Source: an uncultured Oscillospiraceae bacterium (GTDB lineage Bacteria > Bacillota > Clostridia > Oscillospirales > Ruminococcaceae). Taken from it: a stretch of 64,000 nucleotides of DNA. Where the stretch lies: the NCBI GenBank assembly GCA_934446355.1, contig CAKSEC010000004.1, positions 62,001 to 126,000 on the forward strand. Direction: 5' to 3'. Positions 34,294-43,601 of this stretch are shown piece by piece. The stretch's first letter is position 1. Every line of letters begins with the position of its first letter. The translations under genes and the position numbers were made by a program. The notes below the pieces were generated by a model. It made no database searches and was not told the DNA's origin. It saw only the letters and a program-made list of their open reading frames with translations.

Positions 34294-35100
34294 TTACAGT
34301 ATCCTCATTCTGCGGTATTCAGTGGGCGAAGTGCCCTCCAGCCTGCGGAACACCGTCCCGAAATACGTAGGGTTACTGTAGCCGCACAGTTCTGATATCT
34401 CACCGACAGACAACTCCGTGGAACTGAGCAGCCGCTTGGCTTCGGCTATTCTGCGGCGTGCGAGGTACTCCATCGGGCGCATTCCCGTCTGAGCACGGAA
34501 CACTCTGCAGAAGTGCTGCAGCGAAACTCCGGTCAGACACGCAAGTTCTTCAAGCGTCAGGTCACGGCTGAAATTTGCGTCCATGTATTCAAGTGCGCCG
34601 CCCACCGCACCGCCGCCGGAACTTCTTCCAGCAACGAGCAGGGAACGCACTTCCAGAATATATTCATACGCCAGAAGCGAGCAGCGTTCACCGCCGGAAA
34701 GCGGGTCGCCGACAGCCGAAAGAATCCTGCGGAATATGCTCTCGCACGCCGACAGATCGGCATTTTCACGGTAGTGCCAGCTTCCGAAGCCAAGTTCTTT
34801 CATGACGTCCGCAAGGTGCTGCCCCCTGAATACCACCCAAGCGGTTTCCCACGTGCCGTTAGTCGGCATATACTCATGCGGTACGCCCGGCGACAGGAAG
34901 AATATGCTGCCCGTTGACTGCTGAAGTTCCTTTCCGTCAACCAGAAGCACCCCTGCCCCGCTTCTGGTATACAGTATCTGGAACGAGGTCAGCCCGTTCT
35001 CACGGCGCACGTGATACTCCGGATCGGATATGCCCGCACCGGACACATAAAACGGCAGCTTTGTCTGAGCCGCTAAAACAGGATATATGCTGCGGTGCAT
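34294..35100 (-). CDS. AraC family transcriptional regulator
   Basis: A 268-residue regulator. Residues 1-160 form a cupin-type sensor (FQILYTRSGAGVLLVDGKELQQ and FFLSPGVPHEY). The C-terminal 100 residues carry two helix-turn-helix units (LTLEELACLTGVSLQHFCRVF and VGEISELCGYSNPTYFGTVFRR) and end in the AraC signature. It is followed on the same strand by the GH59 gene, which has its own promoter, so it is likely the activator of that enzyme in response to a sugar. The start follows GGAGG. Confidence 0.92.
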   Translation of the reverse strand: MHRSIYPVLAAQTKLPFYVSGAGISDPEYHVRRENGLTSFQILYTRSGAGVLLVDGKELQQSTGSIFFLSPGVPHEYMPTNGTWETAWVVFRGQHLADVMKELGFGSWHYRENADLSACESIFRRILSAVGDPLSGGERCSLLAYEYILEVRSLLVAGRSSGGGAVGGALEYMDANFSRDLTLEELACLTGVSLQHFCRVFRAQTGMRPMEYLARRRIAEAKRLLSSTELSVGEISELCGYSNPTYFGTVFRRLEGTSPTEYRRMRIL

Positions 35101-35122
35101 TACTGTTTCCTCCGTTCAGCGG

Positions 35123-35593
35123 TCACGCCCAGTCTTTGCAGACATCGACCCACGATTTGAAGCCGGAGTACTTTTCAAGTTCGGCTATGGTCAGTTCTAT
35201 TGCGCTGTTGCTGCTTCCGCAGGCGGGAAATACCGTGTCGAACCGCTTGAGGGATTCGTCAAGATAAATGGTCACGCCCTCGTTCACCGCAAACGGGCAT
35301 ACTCCGCCGACTGCGTGGCCGATAAGTTCCACAGCCTGCTCAGGAGTAAGCATTTTTGCCTTTGCGCCGAACTGTGCCTTATATTTCGGGTTATCTATCC
35401 TAGCGTCGCCGGCTGCAACTATCATTATAGGCTCATCGCCGACCATGAATGTCAGCGATTTGGCTATTCTCTGCGGTTCGCAGCCTATCGCCTGAGCCGC
35501 AAGTTCAACTGTTGCGCTTGATACATCGAACTCCTTTATTCGGTCTGCTATACCAAAGCCTTCAAAATACTGCTTCACTTTTTCTACTGACAT
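35123..35593 (-). CDS. YbaK/ProX-type aminoacyl-tRNA deacylase
   Basis: A 156-residue protein of the YbaK/EbsC fold that hydrolyses mischarged tRNA, typically Cys- or Ala-tRNA(Pro). Visible features are RIAKSLTFMVGDEPIMIVAAGD, with the catalytic-region Lys, and GHAVGGVCPFAVNEGVTIYLD, the family signature. ATG at 35593 follows AGGAGTGG. It lies 22 bases upstream of the AraC gene on the same strand and may share a transcript. Confidence 0.9.
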   Translation of the reverse strand: MSVEKVKQYFEGFGIADRIKEFDVSSATVELAAQAIGCEPQRIAKSLTFMVGDEPIMIVAAGDARIDNPKYKAQFGAKAKMLTPEQAVELIGHAVGGVCPFAVNEGVTIYLDESLKRFDTVFPACGSSNSAIELTIAELEKYSGFKSWVDVCKDWA

Positions 35594-35715
35594 GAGAACC
35601 ACTCCTATATATTTGAATAATACCGCCGCTTTGGGCGGATACGAATATAGTTTACCACAAAGAGCGGTTATTGTCAATCACTGTTATTCTGCCGCTGTAA
35701 AATATGACAGAATAG

Positions 35716-35744
35716 TTGACAAATCGTCCCGCCGGAGATATACT
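35716..35744 (+). promoter_or_regulatory. Adenine deaminase promoter
   Basis: TTGACA (35716-35721) and TATACT (35739-35744) are 17 bases apart. Confidence 0.8.
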
Positions 35745-35800
35745 ATATTATAGAATGAATGCGGGAAAATTCCTCAGGAGATACAAAGGAGTGCAGCGAA

Positions 35801-37492
35801 ATGAAGCTACTGCTAAAAAACGGCAATGTCGTGAATGTATTCACAGGAGAAACAGAAAAAACCAACGTCCTCATTGAGGACGGCAGGATAATCAGCGTGG
35901 GAAGCTATAATACTGAAGCCGACATCGTGGAGGACGTGCAGGGAAAGTATGTCTGCCCCGGTTTTATCGACGGACATATACACATCGAAAGCACAATGCT
36001 TCTGCCTGAGAAATTCGCCGAAGCCGCCGTACCCCACGGGACTACTGCGGTAGTTGCCGACCCGCACGAGATAGCAAACGTATGCGGGAAGGACGGCATA
36101 GAGTTCATGCTGCGTGCAAGCGAGGGACTGCCGCTGACCGTATATATCATGGTGCCGTCCTGCGTGCCTGCGACCCGCTTTGACGAATCCGGCGCAGTGC
36201 TCGGCGCAGACGATATCGAAAGCTTTTTCGGCAGGGACAGGGTCCTTGGTCTTGCAGAGATGATGAACTACCCCGGCGTTATCTACGATGACCACGACAC
36301 TATCGAGAAGCTGCGCCGCACTCTTTCGCACGGAATGCTCATCAACGGCCATGCGCCGCTGCTGTCGGGGGCTGCGCTTGATAAGTACATATCCGCAGGC
36401 ATAACGGACGACCACGAGTGCTCCTCAGCTGACGAAGCGATCGAGCGCATTCGCAAGGGTCAGCGCATTATGATAAGGCAGGGTACTGCGGCACGTAATC
36501 TCGCCGGTCTTATCTCGCTGTTTGACGAGCCTTACGCTCACCGCTGTATGCTAGTCACTGACGATAAGCACCCCGCAGACCTCATTTCCAATGGTCATAT
36601 CGACGATATAATCCGTCAGGCGGTGAAGTTCGGTAAGAGTGCAATAACCGGAATCAGAATGGCGACGATACAGGCGGCTGAATATTTCGGGCTGAGGAAC
36701 AAGGGCGCAGTCGCTCCCGGCTATGACGCAGATATTCTTATACTGGACGACCTTGATACGGTAAAGGTTCAGGCTGTTTATAAGCACGGTGTGAAGGTCG
36801 CAGAAAACGGAGAATGCTTCCCGTTTGAGAAGCCACAGATTCCGCAGGAACTTGAAAGCAGGGTGCGCCGCTCGTTCAATATGCCGGAAGTCAGCGCTGA
36901 ATCACTGAAAATTAACGCTTCCGGAAAGCATACCTGCCGTGTTATAGGCGTGCTGAGCGGTCAGCTTATCACTGACGAGGTACACACGGAGATTGATTTT
37001 GACCGCAATAACGGCATCGACACTGAACGCGATATACTGAAAATCGCAGTAATCGAGCGTCACAATAACACGGGGCACATCGGTATAGGCTATATCAGCG
37101 GAATCGGTATCAAGCAGGGTGCGATAGCTTCCTCGGTGTCGCATGACTCGCACAATCTCATAGTAATCGGCACGAACGAGGAGGACATGGCTCTGGCGGC
37201 AAACAGGCTGCGTGAAATAGGCGGCGGTCTGATAACTGTTTGCGGCGGCGAGATAAAGGCAGAGATGGCTCTCCCCTATGGTGGGCTTATGACTGACGCC
37301 GACCCGCATACCGCCGCAGAACTCAACGAGCAGGTCAGAAAGAGCGTTCACAGCCTTAACGCTCCGCTCGATATTGAGCCGTTCATGAACATGGCGTTTG
37401 TGAGCCTGCCGGTTATCCCGCATCTGAAGCTGACTACGCTGGGGTTGGTCGATGTGGATAAGCAGGTGCTGTTAGAACTTATCGTTAACTGA
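35801..37492 (+). CDS. ade: Adenine deaminase
   Basis: Converts adenine to hypoxanthine and ammonia in purine salvage. The 563-residue protein has the amidohydrolase metal motif GFIDGHIHIEST, the DPHEIANVCG segment, ITDDHECSSADEA, and the C-terminal domain with SVSHDSHNL, all hallmarks of Ade. ATG at 35801 follows AAAGGAG; an in-frame ATG at 35759 overlaps the promoter downstream region. It is monocistronic between its promoter and a strong terminator. Confidence 0.96.
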   Translation: MKLLLKNGNVVNVFTGETEKTNVLIEDGRIISVGSYNTEADIVEDVQGKYVCPGFIDGHIHIESTMLLPEKFAEAAVPHGTTAVVADPHEIANVCGKDGIEFMLRASEGLPLTVYIMVPSCVPATRFDESGAVLGADDIESFFGRDRVLGLAEMMNYPGVIYDDHDTIEKLRRTLSHGMLINGHAPLLSGAALDKYISAGITDDHECSSADEAIERIRKGQRIMIRQGTAARNLAGLISLFDEPYAHRCMLVTDDKHPADLISNGHIDDIIRQAVKFGKSAITGIRMATIQAAEYFGLRNKGAVAPGYDADILILDDLDTVKVQAVYKHGVKVAENGECFPFEKPQIPQELESRVRRSFNMPEVSAESLKINASGKHTCRVIGVLSGQLITDEVHTEIDFDRNNGIDTERDILKIAVIERHNNTGHIGIGYISGIGIKQGAIASSVSHDSHNLIVIGTNEEDMALAANRLREIGGGLITVCGGEIKAEMALPYGGLMTDADPHTAAELNEQVRKSVHSLNAPLDIEPFMNMAFVSLPVIPHLKLTTLGLVDVDKQVLLELIVN

Positions 37493-37500
37493 ATTGCATA

Positions 37501-37537
37501 AAAAAATCGGGAGTGCGAAAACCACTCCCGATTTTTT
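37501..37537. terminator. Bidirectional terminator, ade / EamA gene
   Basis: AAAAAATCGGGAGTG (37501-37515) pairs with CACTCCCGATTTTTTT (from 37523), with A- and T-runs on both sides. Confidence 0.9.
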
Positions 37538-38475
37538 TATTTACTTGCCGAATGTGTCTTAGCCTTTATCTTTTCCCACGGAAGCTGAACCAGAATAACC
37601 GCCGCAAATACCACCGCACAGCCGGCTATCTGCCGCATATCCATCGTCTGGTCGGTTTTCAGGAAGCCCACCTGATAGGCGACATATCCCGAAATCGCCG
37701 CCACGACTGATTCCAGTGAAAGAATGAGTGCTGCGGCAGTCGGGTCGAGCCCTTTCTGACCGACTATCTGCAGCGTGTAGCCTACTCCGCTGGACAGAAC
37801 GCCCGCATACAGCACCGGAACTGCGCCGTTTACAAGCTGCTCCCACGAGGGCTGCTCGAAAATGAATGCTCCAACAGTGCTGAGAACACCGCACACGAAG
37901 AACTGAATGCAGGAAAGTATCACGCCGTCAGTCAGCGGTGAAAAATGGTCTATTACCAGAATATGTACCGAGAATGCGACTGCGCAGCCCATTACCAGCA
38001 GATCGCCGGTCGATATCGAAAAGCTTTCGCCGCCGGCGCACAGCAGGTACATTCCGAATACCGCCATAACTGCGCTCACCCAGACTATTTTCGGGGCTTT
38101 TCTGCCGATAAATATTCCAAGCACAGGCGTTATGATGATGTACAGCGTAGTAATAAAGCCGCCCTTGCCGACTGTGGTCATAGTCAGTCCATATTGCTGC
38201 AGCAGTGAAGCTACAGTCAGCGCCAGACCGCAGCATATTCCGCCGACTATCGTTGTTATGACGGGAAGCTTTTTGCGCTCTGACGAGGGCTTTCGTTTAC
38301 GCAGGAACAAAATCACAGGTATCAGCATTACGCCGCCGATTATACTTCTTGCGCCGGTAAAGGTAAGCGGACCCATGTAGTCCATACCAGTCTGCTGTGA
38401 CACGAAAGACGAGCCCCATATCACCGCAGTTATCAGAAGAAGCAGCGCATTTCGCAGCTTCTGCGTGTTTGTCAT
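37537..38475 (-). CDS. EamA/DMT superfamily transporter
   Basis: A 312-residue membrane protein with ten hydrophobic segments in two EamA domains. The N-terminal [20 protein letters not shown] motif and the central [14 protein letters not shown] stretch are typical. The start overlaps the stop of the upstream ABC ATPase gene by four bases (ATGA), so it belongs to the amino-acid ABC operon. It may export an amino acid or related metabolite. Unlike the 24.9 kb EamA protein, its two halves are not close repeats. Confidence 0.88.
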   Translation of the reverse strand: MTNTQKLRNALLLLITAVIWGSSFVSQQTGMDYMGPLTFTGARSIIGGVMLIPVILFLRKRKPSSERKKLPVITTIVGGICCGLALTVASLLQQYGLTMTTVGKGGFITTLYIIITPVLGIFIGRKAPKIVWVSAVMAVFGMYLLCAGGESFSISTGDLLVMGCAVAFSVHILVIDHFSPLTDGVILSCIQFFVCGVLSTVGAFIFEQPSWEQLVNGAVPVLYAGVLSSGVGYTLQIVGQKGLDPTAAALILSLESVVAAISGYVAYQVGFLKTDQTMDMRQIAGCAVVFAAVILVQLPWEKIKAKTHSASK

Positions 38476-39236
38476 AGATTCAGCACCGACCTCAGGAAGT
38501 TCTGTGTCCTCTCGTTAGAGGGATTAGTAAACAGCTTATCGGGCGTGTCTACCTCAAGTATTGCGCCCTCGTACATGAATACCACGCGGTCGGACACCTC
38601 TTTTGCAAAGCCCATTTCATGCGTCACGACTATCATCGTCATTCCGTCTGCTGCAAGGTTCTTCATTACCTGAAGCACCTCGCCGACAAGCTCAGGGTCG
38701 AGCGCAGAGGTAGGCTCGTCGAACAACATCATCTTGGGCTGCATACACAGCGCACGTGCTATAGCAACACGCTGCTGCTGACCGCCGGAAAGCTTTGTCG
38801 GATATGCGTCGGCTTTCTGCGACAGTCCGACCTTTGCAAGAAGCTCCCTTGCAAGTGCTTCGGTTTCGTTCTTGTCACGCTTTCTTACCGTTATCGGTGC
38901 GAGCATGATGTTTTCAAGAACGGTCAGATGAGGGAACAGGTTGAATCTCTGGAACACCATTCCCATTTCAAGCAGGGCTGCCTGACGCTCCTGCGGGGTT
39001 ATTTTTATCTTATTCACGCCGTTCTCACGGTCGTCAAGAAGCTTGTCCTCCACCCACAGCTTACCGCTGGTGATGGTTTCGAGATGGTTGAGCGAGCGCA
39101 GATAGGTTGACTTACCCGCGCCGGACGGTCCTATGAGGCAGACTACCTCTCCCTGCTCAACGGTGAGCGAGCAGTCTTTGAGTACTTTCAGTTCGCCGAA
39201 ATCTTTACAGAGATTTTCAGTTCTTATCATTGACAT
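38472..39236 (-). CDS. Polar amino acid ABC transporter ATP-binding protein
   Basis: A 254-residue GlnQ/HisP-type ATPase. Walker A is GPSGAGKST, the Q-loop follows [11 protein letters not shown], the signature is [15 protein letters not shown], Walker B is [14 protein letters not shown] and the switch is VTHEM. ATG at 39236 lies eight bases after GGGGAGG; a GTG at 39245 is an alternative. It is the third gene of the binding protein-permease-ATPase-EamA operon. Confidence 0.95.
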   Translation of the reverse strand: MSMIRTENLCKDFGELKVLKDCSLTVEQGEVVCLIGPSGAGKSTYLRSLNHLETITSGKLWVEDKLLDDRENGVNKIKITPQERQAALLEMGMVFQRFNLFPHLTVLENIMLAPITVRKRDKNETEALARELLAKVGLSQKADAYPTKLSGGQQQRVAIARALCMQPKMMLFDEPTSALDPELVGEVLQVMKNLAADGMTMIVVTHEMGFAKEVSDRVVFMYEGAILEVDTPDKLFTNPSNERTQNFLRSVLNL

Positions 39237-39251
39237 AATGCTCACCTCCCC

Positions 39252-40232
39252 TTAATCATACACGGAGAATTTCTTCTCCAGAACGCCGAACACCTTTGAG
39301 AATACGGCGGTTATTACGAGGTATATCACCATTGACACAAGGTAAACCGAAACATCTCCTGAAGAAGTGAGTATCGAGTTTGTGACCTTGGACAGATCCT
39401 GCAGTGCGATGATGGAGGTCAGAGAAGCGTCCTTCAGCACCATGATGAACTCGTTCGCTATCGGCGGGATAAGTCTGCGGTAGGTCTGCGGAATAATTAT
39501 CTTGCGCATCGTCTGACCGTAGGTAAGACCCAGTGCCTTTGCCGCCTCAAACTGTCCCTTGTCTATCGACTCGATAGCTGCGCGGATATTCTCGGCGCAG
39601 TAAGCACCGGAATTGAGCGTGAACGCAATGAACGCCGCAAGGAATCTGTCGGATATCGTAAGCGCAGGGAACAGCAGCGGAAGTCCGAACCACAGGAAGT
39701 ACAGCTGCATGAGAAGTGGCGTACCTCTGAAGAAGAAAATATACGCCCTGCAGAACCATGAAATAGGCTTTATCTTCGACATCTTGCCCAGCGCAATGAA
39801 TACGGACAGCAGAACGCCAGCCGCAACAGAAGATACGGTCAGCGCAATGGTTATCCATGCGCCCTCGCCCAGCGACGGAAGCCAGCCAACGAAATTCACG
39901 AAGAATGTCGGCACCATTTCACCGGTGGTGTCTATCGTCTGTCCTGCAATACCAAGGATCGTGACCTGAACGACCTCGGCTGCGGACACCTGCTTCTGCG
40001 CCTTGAAAGACGACATAAAGCCTATCGTATTATATGAATAGCTTTCCTTGCGGAACTCCATGCTGATGAAGTCCTCAGGCAGTGCGGCACGGCAGTCCTC
40101 CTCAGAGGGTGCAGTAAGGCACAGCGGGATAAGTGCTGCGATGATGACCGCAAGCACTATCAGCAGTATCATGAGTTTCTTGGATATCCTTTTCGGGGTC
40201 TTTGGGGTGGCGGTCACGTTTTCATCGCTCAT
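39252..40232 (-). CDS. Polar amino acid ABC transporter permease, extended N-terminus
   Basis: A 326-residue HisM/GlnP-type permease. The core (about residues 115-326) has the GAWITIALTVSSVAAGVLLS start and the EAA loop EAAKALGLTYGQTMRKIIIPQTYRRLIPP. Unusually, residues 1-110 add a membrane helix (about 20-42) and an external stretch of some 75 residues before the core. Most permeases of this class are about 220-240 aa. The start follows GGAGAGG. Confidence 0.92.
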   Translation of the reverse strand: MSDENVTATPKTPKRISKKLMILLIVLAVIIAALIPLCLTAPSEEDCRAALPEDFISMEFRKESYSYNTIGFMSSFKAQKQVSAAEVVQVTILGIAGQTIDTTGEMVPTFFVNFVGWLPSLGEGAWITIALTVSSVAAGVLLSVFIALGKMSKIKPISWFCRAYIFFFRGTPLLMQLYFLWFGLPLLFPALTISDRFLAAFIAFTLNSGAYCAENIRAAIESIDKGQFEAAKALGLTYGQTMRKIIIPQTYRRLIPPIANEFIMVLKDASLTSIIALQDLSKVTNSILTSSGDVSVYLVSMVIYLVITAVFSKVFGVLEKKFSVYD

Positions 40233-40273
40233 TTTCTGTGCTTCCTCTCCTTGATGTTGTCTTTTTTACGAAA

Positions 40274-40297
40274 CTATCCCGGCAGGCAGAGGGATAG
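40274..40297 (-). terminator. Intercistronic hairpin between binding-protein and permease genes
   Basis: CTATCCC (40274-40280) and GGGATAG (40291-40297) can form a hairpin followed on the minus strand by TTTCG. It may stabilise or partly terminate the transcript so that the binding protein is made in excess. Confidence 0.45.
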
Positions 40298-40331
40298 CCC
40301 CTCAACGCTGCTGGGACAGTGAGTCATTCTA

Positions 40332-41174
40332 TCAGAAATAGGTGTTGAATATCTTGTCGAGAGTGCCGTCAGCCTTTATCTCTTCAAGAGCCTTATTTAT
40401 TGCCGCCTGAAGCTCTGTGCTGCCCTTAGGCATACAAACTGCGAACTGCTCAGGCTCTGCGTCAGCCTCGGTATTCTGATTCCATGACTGAGTGAACTTT
40501 GCGTCTGCAAGGTACTTTGTTGCAACGGTGCTGTCGCAGATAACTGCGTCAAGTCTGCCTGCGGCAAGGTCGTCCCAAGCGTTCATTACTGTTGCATACT
40601 CATATGTATCAACGGTAATGCCGTTCTTTGCGATGTAGTCGGTCAGGTAGATATCAGAGGTGGTGTCCTCCTGATAGCCAACTCTCAGACCTGCGAGATC
40701 AGCGGGGGAAGCAGGCTTTATAGAGCCGTCAGCAAGCACGTTGATCGACTGATAGTTCTCAATGTACGGGTCGGAGAAGTCGAATTCCAGCAGACGGTCA
40801 GGCGTGATGGTCACTGCGGAAATAACAACATCATAGTCGCCCTTTGCAAGACCTGCGAAAATGCCGTCCCAGCCGGTGTTCACCATCTCTACCTCGCAGC
40901 CCATCTTTTCACCGAGGGCATATGCGAGTTCAACGTCAACGCCGATGGGGGTCACGCCGTCGGTGTCGAAATACTCAAAGGGAGGATAAGCGATATCTGC
41001 GCCAACAGACAGCTTTTCGATCTTGAAGCCGCTGTCGGAAGCGGTATCAGATGCTGCGGAAGAAGAAGCGTCAGACGAACTGTCGGAACTTCCTGTCGAG
41101 GAATTGCCTGATGAGCAGGCGGTTGCGGTGAGTATCATTGCAGAAACTGCAAGAACTGATGCGATTTTTTTCAT
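40332..41174 (-). CDS. Polar amino acid ABC transporter substrate-binding lipoprotein
   Basis: A 280-residue family 3 extracellular solute-binding protein. It has a lipoprotein signal (LTATACSSG), a Ser/Asp-rich linker (about 21-48) and the SBP_bac_3 core. The core opens LSVGADIAYPPFEYFDTDG and includes GFKVEMV-like EMVNTGWDGIFAGLAKGDYDVVIS. The ligand is probably a polar or charged amino acid or cystine. The start follows AAGGAG. It is the first gene of the operon. Confidence 0.94.
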   Translation of the reverse strand: MKKIASVLAVSAMILTATACSSGNSSTGSSDSSSDASSSAASDTASDSGFKIEKLSVGADIAYPPFEYFDTDGVTPIGVDVELAYALGEKMGCEVEMVNTGWDGIFAGLAKGDYDVVISAVTITPDRLLEFDFSDPYIENYQSINVLADGSIKPASPADLAGLRVGYQEDTTSDIYLTDYIAKNGITVDTYEYATVMNAWDDLAAGRLDAVICDSTVATKYLADAKFTQSWNQNTEADAEPEQFAVCMPKGSTELQAAINKALEEIKADGTLDKIFNTYF

Positions 41175-41560
41175 TGTAAGTTTCTCCTTGTTAATAAATG
41201 TTATCTAATGGCTTTTGACCAATCATTAAATAAAGAATACCACATATTTATTATGCTGTCAACAAATTATTATCCAAATCGTCCGATTGTGAGTGATTTT
41301 TATGAAATATCACATTTTTTGCTTTAGTATTTGTGCATTTTTAAGAAAGAATCACAACAGTATGGAATATCAAGGAAATAACGATTAGCCATATTTATGA
41401 AAGAGCAGAGCGGAAAACTTGCATGGCTCGTGATTTCGTTCAGTCTGCATGGGGTGGGAAACAGTAAATCCAGCTATTTTTCCTCATAAATGCCCTAAGC
41501 CCTGATATCGTTATGAGATCAGGGCTGAATTATTGACTTATAGAAAACGCCAGCGGAAAA
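41175..41560. other. 386-base intergenic region
   Basis: The region holds the promoter of the binding-protein gene (41234-41262) and, near the XRE gene end, an inverted repeat AGCCCTGAT / ATCAGGGCT (41498-41506 with 41518-41526) without a T-run. A 30-codon frame at 41397-41489 lacks a ribosome site. Nothing else is evident. Confidence 0.5.
41234..41262 (-). promoter_or_regulatory. Promoter of the amino acid ABC operon
   Basis: On the minus strand TTGACA (41257-41262) and TATTCT (41234-41239) are 17 bases apart. Confidence 0.75.
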
Positions 41561-41806
41561 TCAATCCACCGTCAAAAGCTCCTCAGGGGTGACCGAAAGA
41601 ACTCTGGAAATCGAGATGATCTCAATGTCTGTAACGAAACGCTGTCCGGACTCAATGCGCTGAACGGCGTTCTTGTCGATATCAAGATCAATGACCTGTA
41701 GTCTGTCTGCAAGCTCACGCTGAGAGATCTTCAGGGACTTGCGGATCTTTGCGACCTTTATACCGCAAAGATTATTTCTTCCGCCCTTTGTACGGTTGTT
41801 AAACAT
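41561..41806 (-). CDS. Small XRE-family helix-turn-helix regulator
   Basis: An 81-residue protein that is almost entirely an HTH domain: IRKSLKISQRELADRLQVIDLDIDKNAVQRIESGQRFVTD. It has a short basic N-terminus and an EELL end. Target genes are unknown. The inverted repeat AATTTG-N7-CAAATT (41825-41843) sits just upstream of its AGGAGG site and could be its own operator. It stands alone between two long AT-rich intergenic stretches, which may indicate a mobile or recently acquired gene, but I see no other sign of that. Confidence 0.85.
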   Translation of the reverse strand: MFNNRTKGGRNNLCGIKVAKIRKSLKISQRELADRLQVIDLDIDKNAVQRIESGQRFVTDIEIISISRVLSVTPEELLTVD

Positions 41807-42183
41807 GGTAACGCTCCTCCTGTAAATTTGAAAAATCCAAATTATTAAAGTTGTGTGATCAATCTGAAAGTGTGTTCAGGTCGTACTGATTTATTCAGTC
41901 GATACATTTATATATTTTATTATATCAGATTATAAATTACCGTATGACACCTAACGGACTACAAAATAAAAAAAGTATCAGGTTGCTTACATTTTATTAC
42001 ATCATCTATGAATTACTGACAGCCTTAAAGGGAATTGTCTTTTTTGTGATGTTATTATTAAGCGTATAATATAAAATATTCATAAAAATTTTTTTACATA
42101 CGAAAAATTAGGCAATACTGTTGACAGAGGGTATTGAAATATGATAAAATAAGTAAGTATTTTAATATAAGGGAGGATATTTC
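41807..42183. other. 377-base AT-rich intergenic region
   Basis: The region contains the possible XRE operator (41825-41843) and the AI-2E gene promoter (42121-42150). The rest is AT-rich sequence in which I see no gene or hairpin of note. Confidence 0.5.
42121..42150 (+). promoter_or_regulatory. AI-2E permease gene promoter
   Basis: TTGACA (42121-42126) and TAAAAT (42145-42150) are separated by 18 bases. Confidence 0.65.
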
Positions 42184-43584
42184 TTGAAGATAAAATGGAA
42201 TAAAAAGTACACCACCGTTGCGACCTATTCACTGATAGTGATCATTCTTGCAGTGCTTTTCGTGGTGTTCGTTTTCAGGTTCGATTCGTTCGCCAAGGGT
42301 TTCTCATGGATAGGCGCAGTGGCTGCGCCGCTTATCTGCGGTATCGTTATCGCATACATTATCAATCCGCTGATGATGTGGATAGAAAAGACATTCTTCC
42401 GCAAGCTTGCTAACTCAGAGCCGCCGGAAAAAGGAATAGTCATGCAGAAGCTTGCCGATTCAAAGGTAGGCTCGACTGCGGTCGTTCGTTCGATAGAAAA
42501 GCACGCAGCTACCCCCGCCGCACATGAAAAGAAGCTTCGCAGGCGCCGCATAGCAGCGCGTGCGCTGTCCGTTACGATATCCTATATAATTGTGATAGCC
42601 GCTGTTGTGGGAATATGTATCGCCGTTGTTCCCAGCGTCGCTAAGAGCATTGTGGATCTCGGCGACCAGATGCCCGGATACATCAACAAGCTGGACGCAT
42701 TTGTTCAGGATTTCTTCGCAAATAACCCTGAAATGGCAAAGCTTATTTCAGACGGCTTTGTTGAGATAGGTTCGGTGGTAAAGAAGCTGTCGGATATGAT
42801 GTCGCCGATGGCTGGCGATATTTTCAGCAGCGTATCTAACGGCGTGCTGCAGTTTGCGGCAGGTCTGCTCACCGGTCTGAAAAACGTTGTTATCGGACTT
42901 ATCATTGCGATCTACCTGCTGTTCAGCAAGGAGCGTCTGCTTGGCCAGTGCAAGAAGATACTCTTTGCGTTCCTGAAAAACAGCAAATGTCAGCGCATTT
43001 TCTACGTTGCAGGCAAGAGCAACGATATATTCAAAAAATACGTAATATCCAACCTTATCGACGCACTTATCATCTTCGCTGCTATGGCGGTCGGTATGCT
43101 GATAATGGGTATGCCCTACCCCATGCTTCTTGCGGTAGTGTGCGGCGTCACAAACCTTATACCGTTCTTCGGACCGTTTATTGGCGCTATTCCCTGCGGA
43201 CTGCTGATACTGCTTGTTGATCCGGTAAAGGTGATTTGGTTCGGGCTTTTCGTGCTTGTACTGCAGCAGATGGACGGCAACGTCATCAAGCCGCACCTCT
43301 TTGGTGAAACAATGGGACTTCCCGCGATCTGGGTACTGGTTTCCATCACCATCGGCGGCGGTCTGTTCGGCATTCCGGGAATGCTTATCGGTGCGCCGGT
43401 GTTCGCTGTGTTCTACCTGCTTTTTGCGGAACTTGTTGCAGGGCGGCTCAAGAAAAAGAATATGCCGGAAAAAACAGGAGAATACATCGGGGACACGTCG
43501 CTGTTCCTTGATGGCTACGAATTGCCTGAGGGTCAAGAACCCGCTGAAAAAGCCGAGCCTGAGAAGCCTAAGGCGGACGGATAA
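42184..43584 (+). CDS. AI-2E family transporter (PerM-type permease)
   Basis: A 466-residue membrane protein of the AI-2E/PerM family, whose members export small molecules or act as antiporters; quorum-signal transport is proven only for a few. About eight membrane segments are visible, with the conserved core YVISNLIDALIIFAAMAVGMLI, PYPMLLAVVCGVTNLIPFFGPFIG and a Glu/Pro-rich C-tail. The start is TTG at 42184, seven bases after GGGAGG, and no in-frame ATG is near. Structured element copy B begins 19 bases after its stop. Confidence 0.9.
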   Translation: MKIKWNKKYTTVATYSLIVIILAVLFVVFVFRFDSFAKGFSWIGAVAAPLICGIVIAYIINPLMMWIEKTFFRKLANSEPPEKGIVMQKLADSKVGSTAVVRSIEKHAATPAAHEKKLRRRRIAARALSVTISYIIVIAAVVGICIAVVPSVAKSIVDLGDQMPGYINKLDAFVQDFFANNPEMAKLISDGFVEIGSVVKKLSDMMSPMAGDIFSSVSNGVLQFAAGLLTGLKNVVIGLIIAIYLLFSKERLLGQCKKILFAFLKNSKCQRIFYVAGKSNDIFKKYVISNLIDALIIFAAMAVGMLIMGMPYPMLLAVVCGVTNLIPFFGPFIGAIPCGLLILLVDPVKVIWFGLFVLVLQQMDGNVIKPHLFGETMGLPAIWVLVSITIGGGLFGIPGMLIGAPVFAVFYLLFAELVAGRLKKKNMPEKTGEYIGDTSLFLDGYELPEGQEPAEKAEPEKPKADG

Positions 43585-43601
43585 AATACAAACTCAACAC
43601 C

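Noticed and set aside
41397..41489. 30-codon plus-strand frame (MKEQSGKLAW start)
   Set aside because: No ribosome site at a usable distance and no recognisable product, so it is not called a gene.
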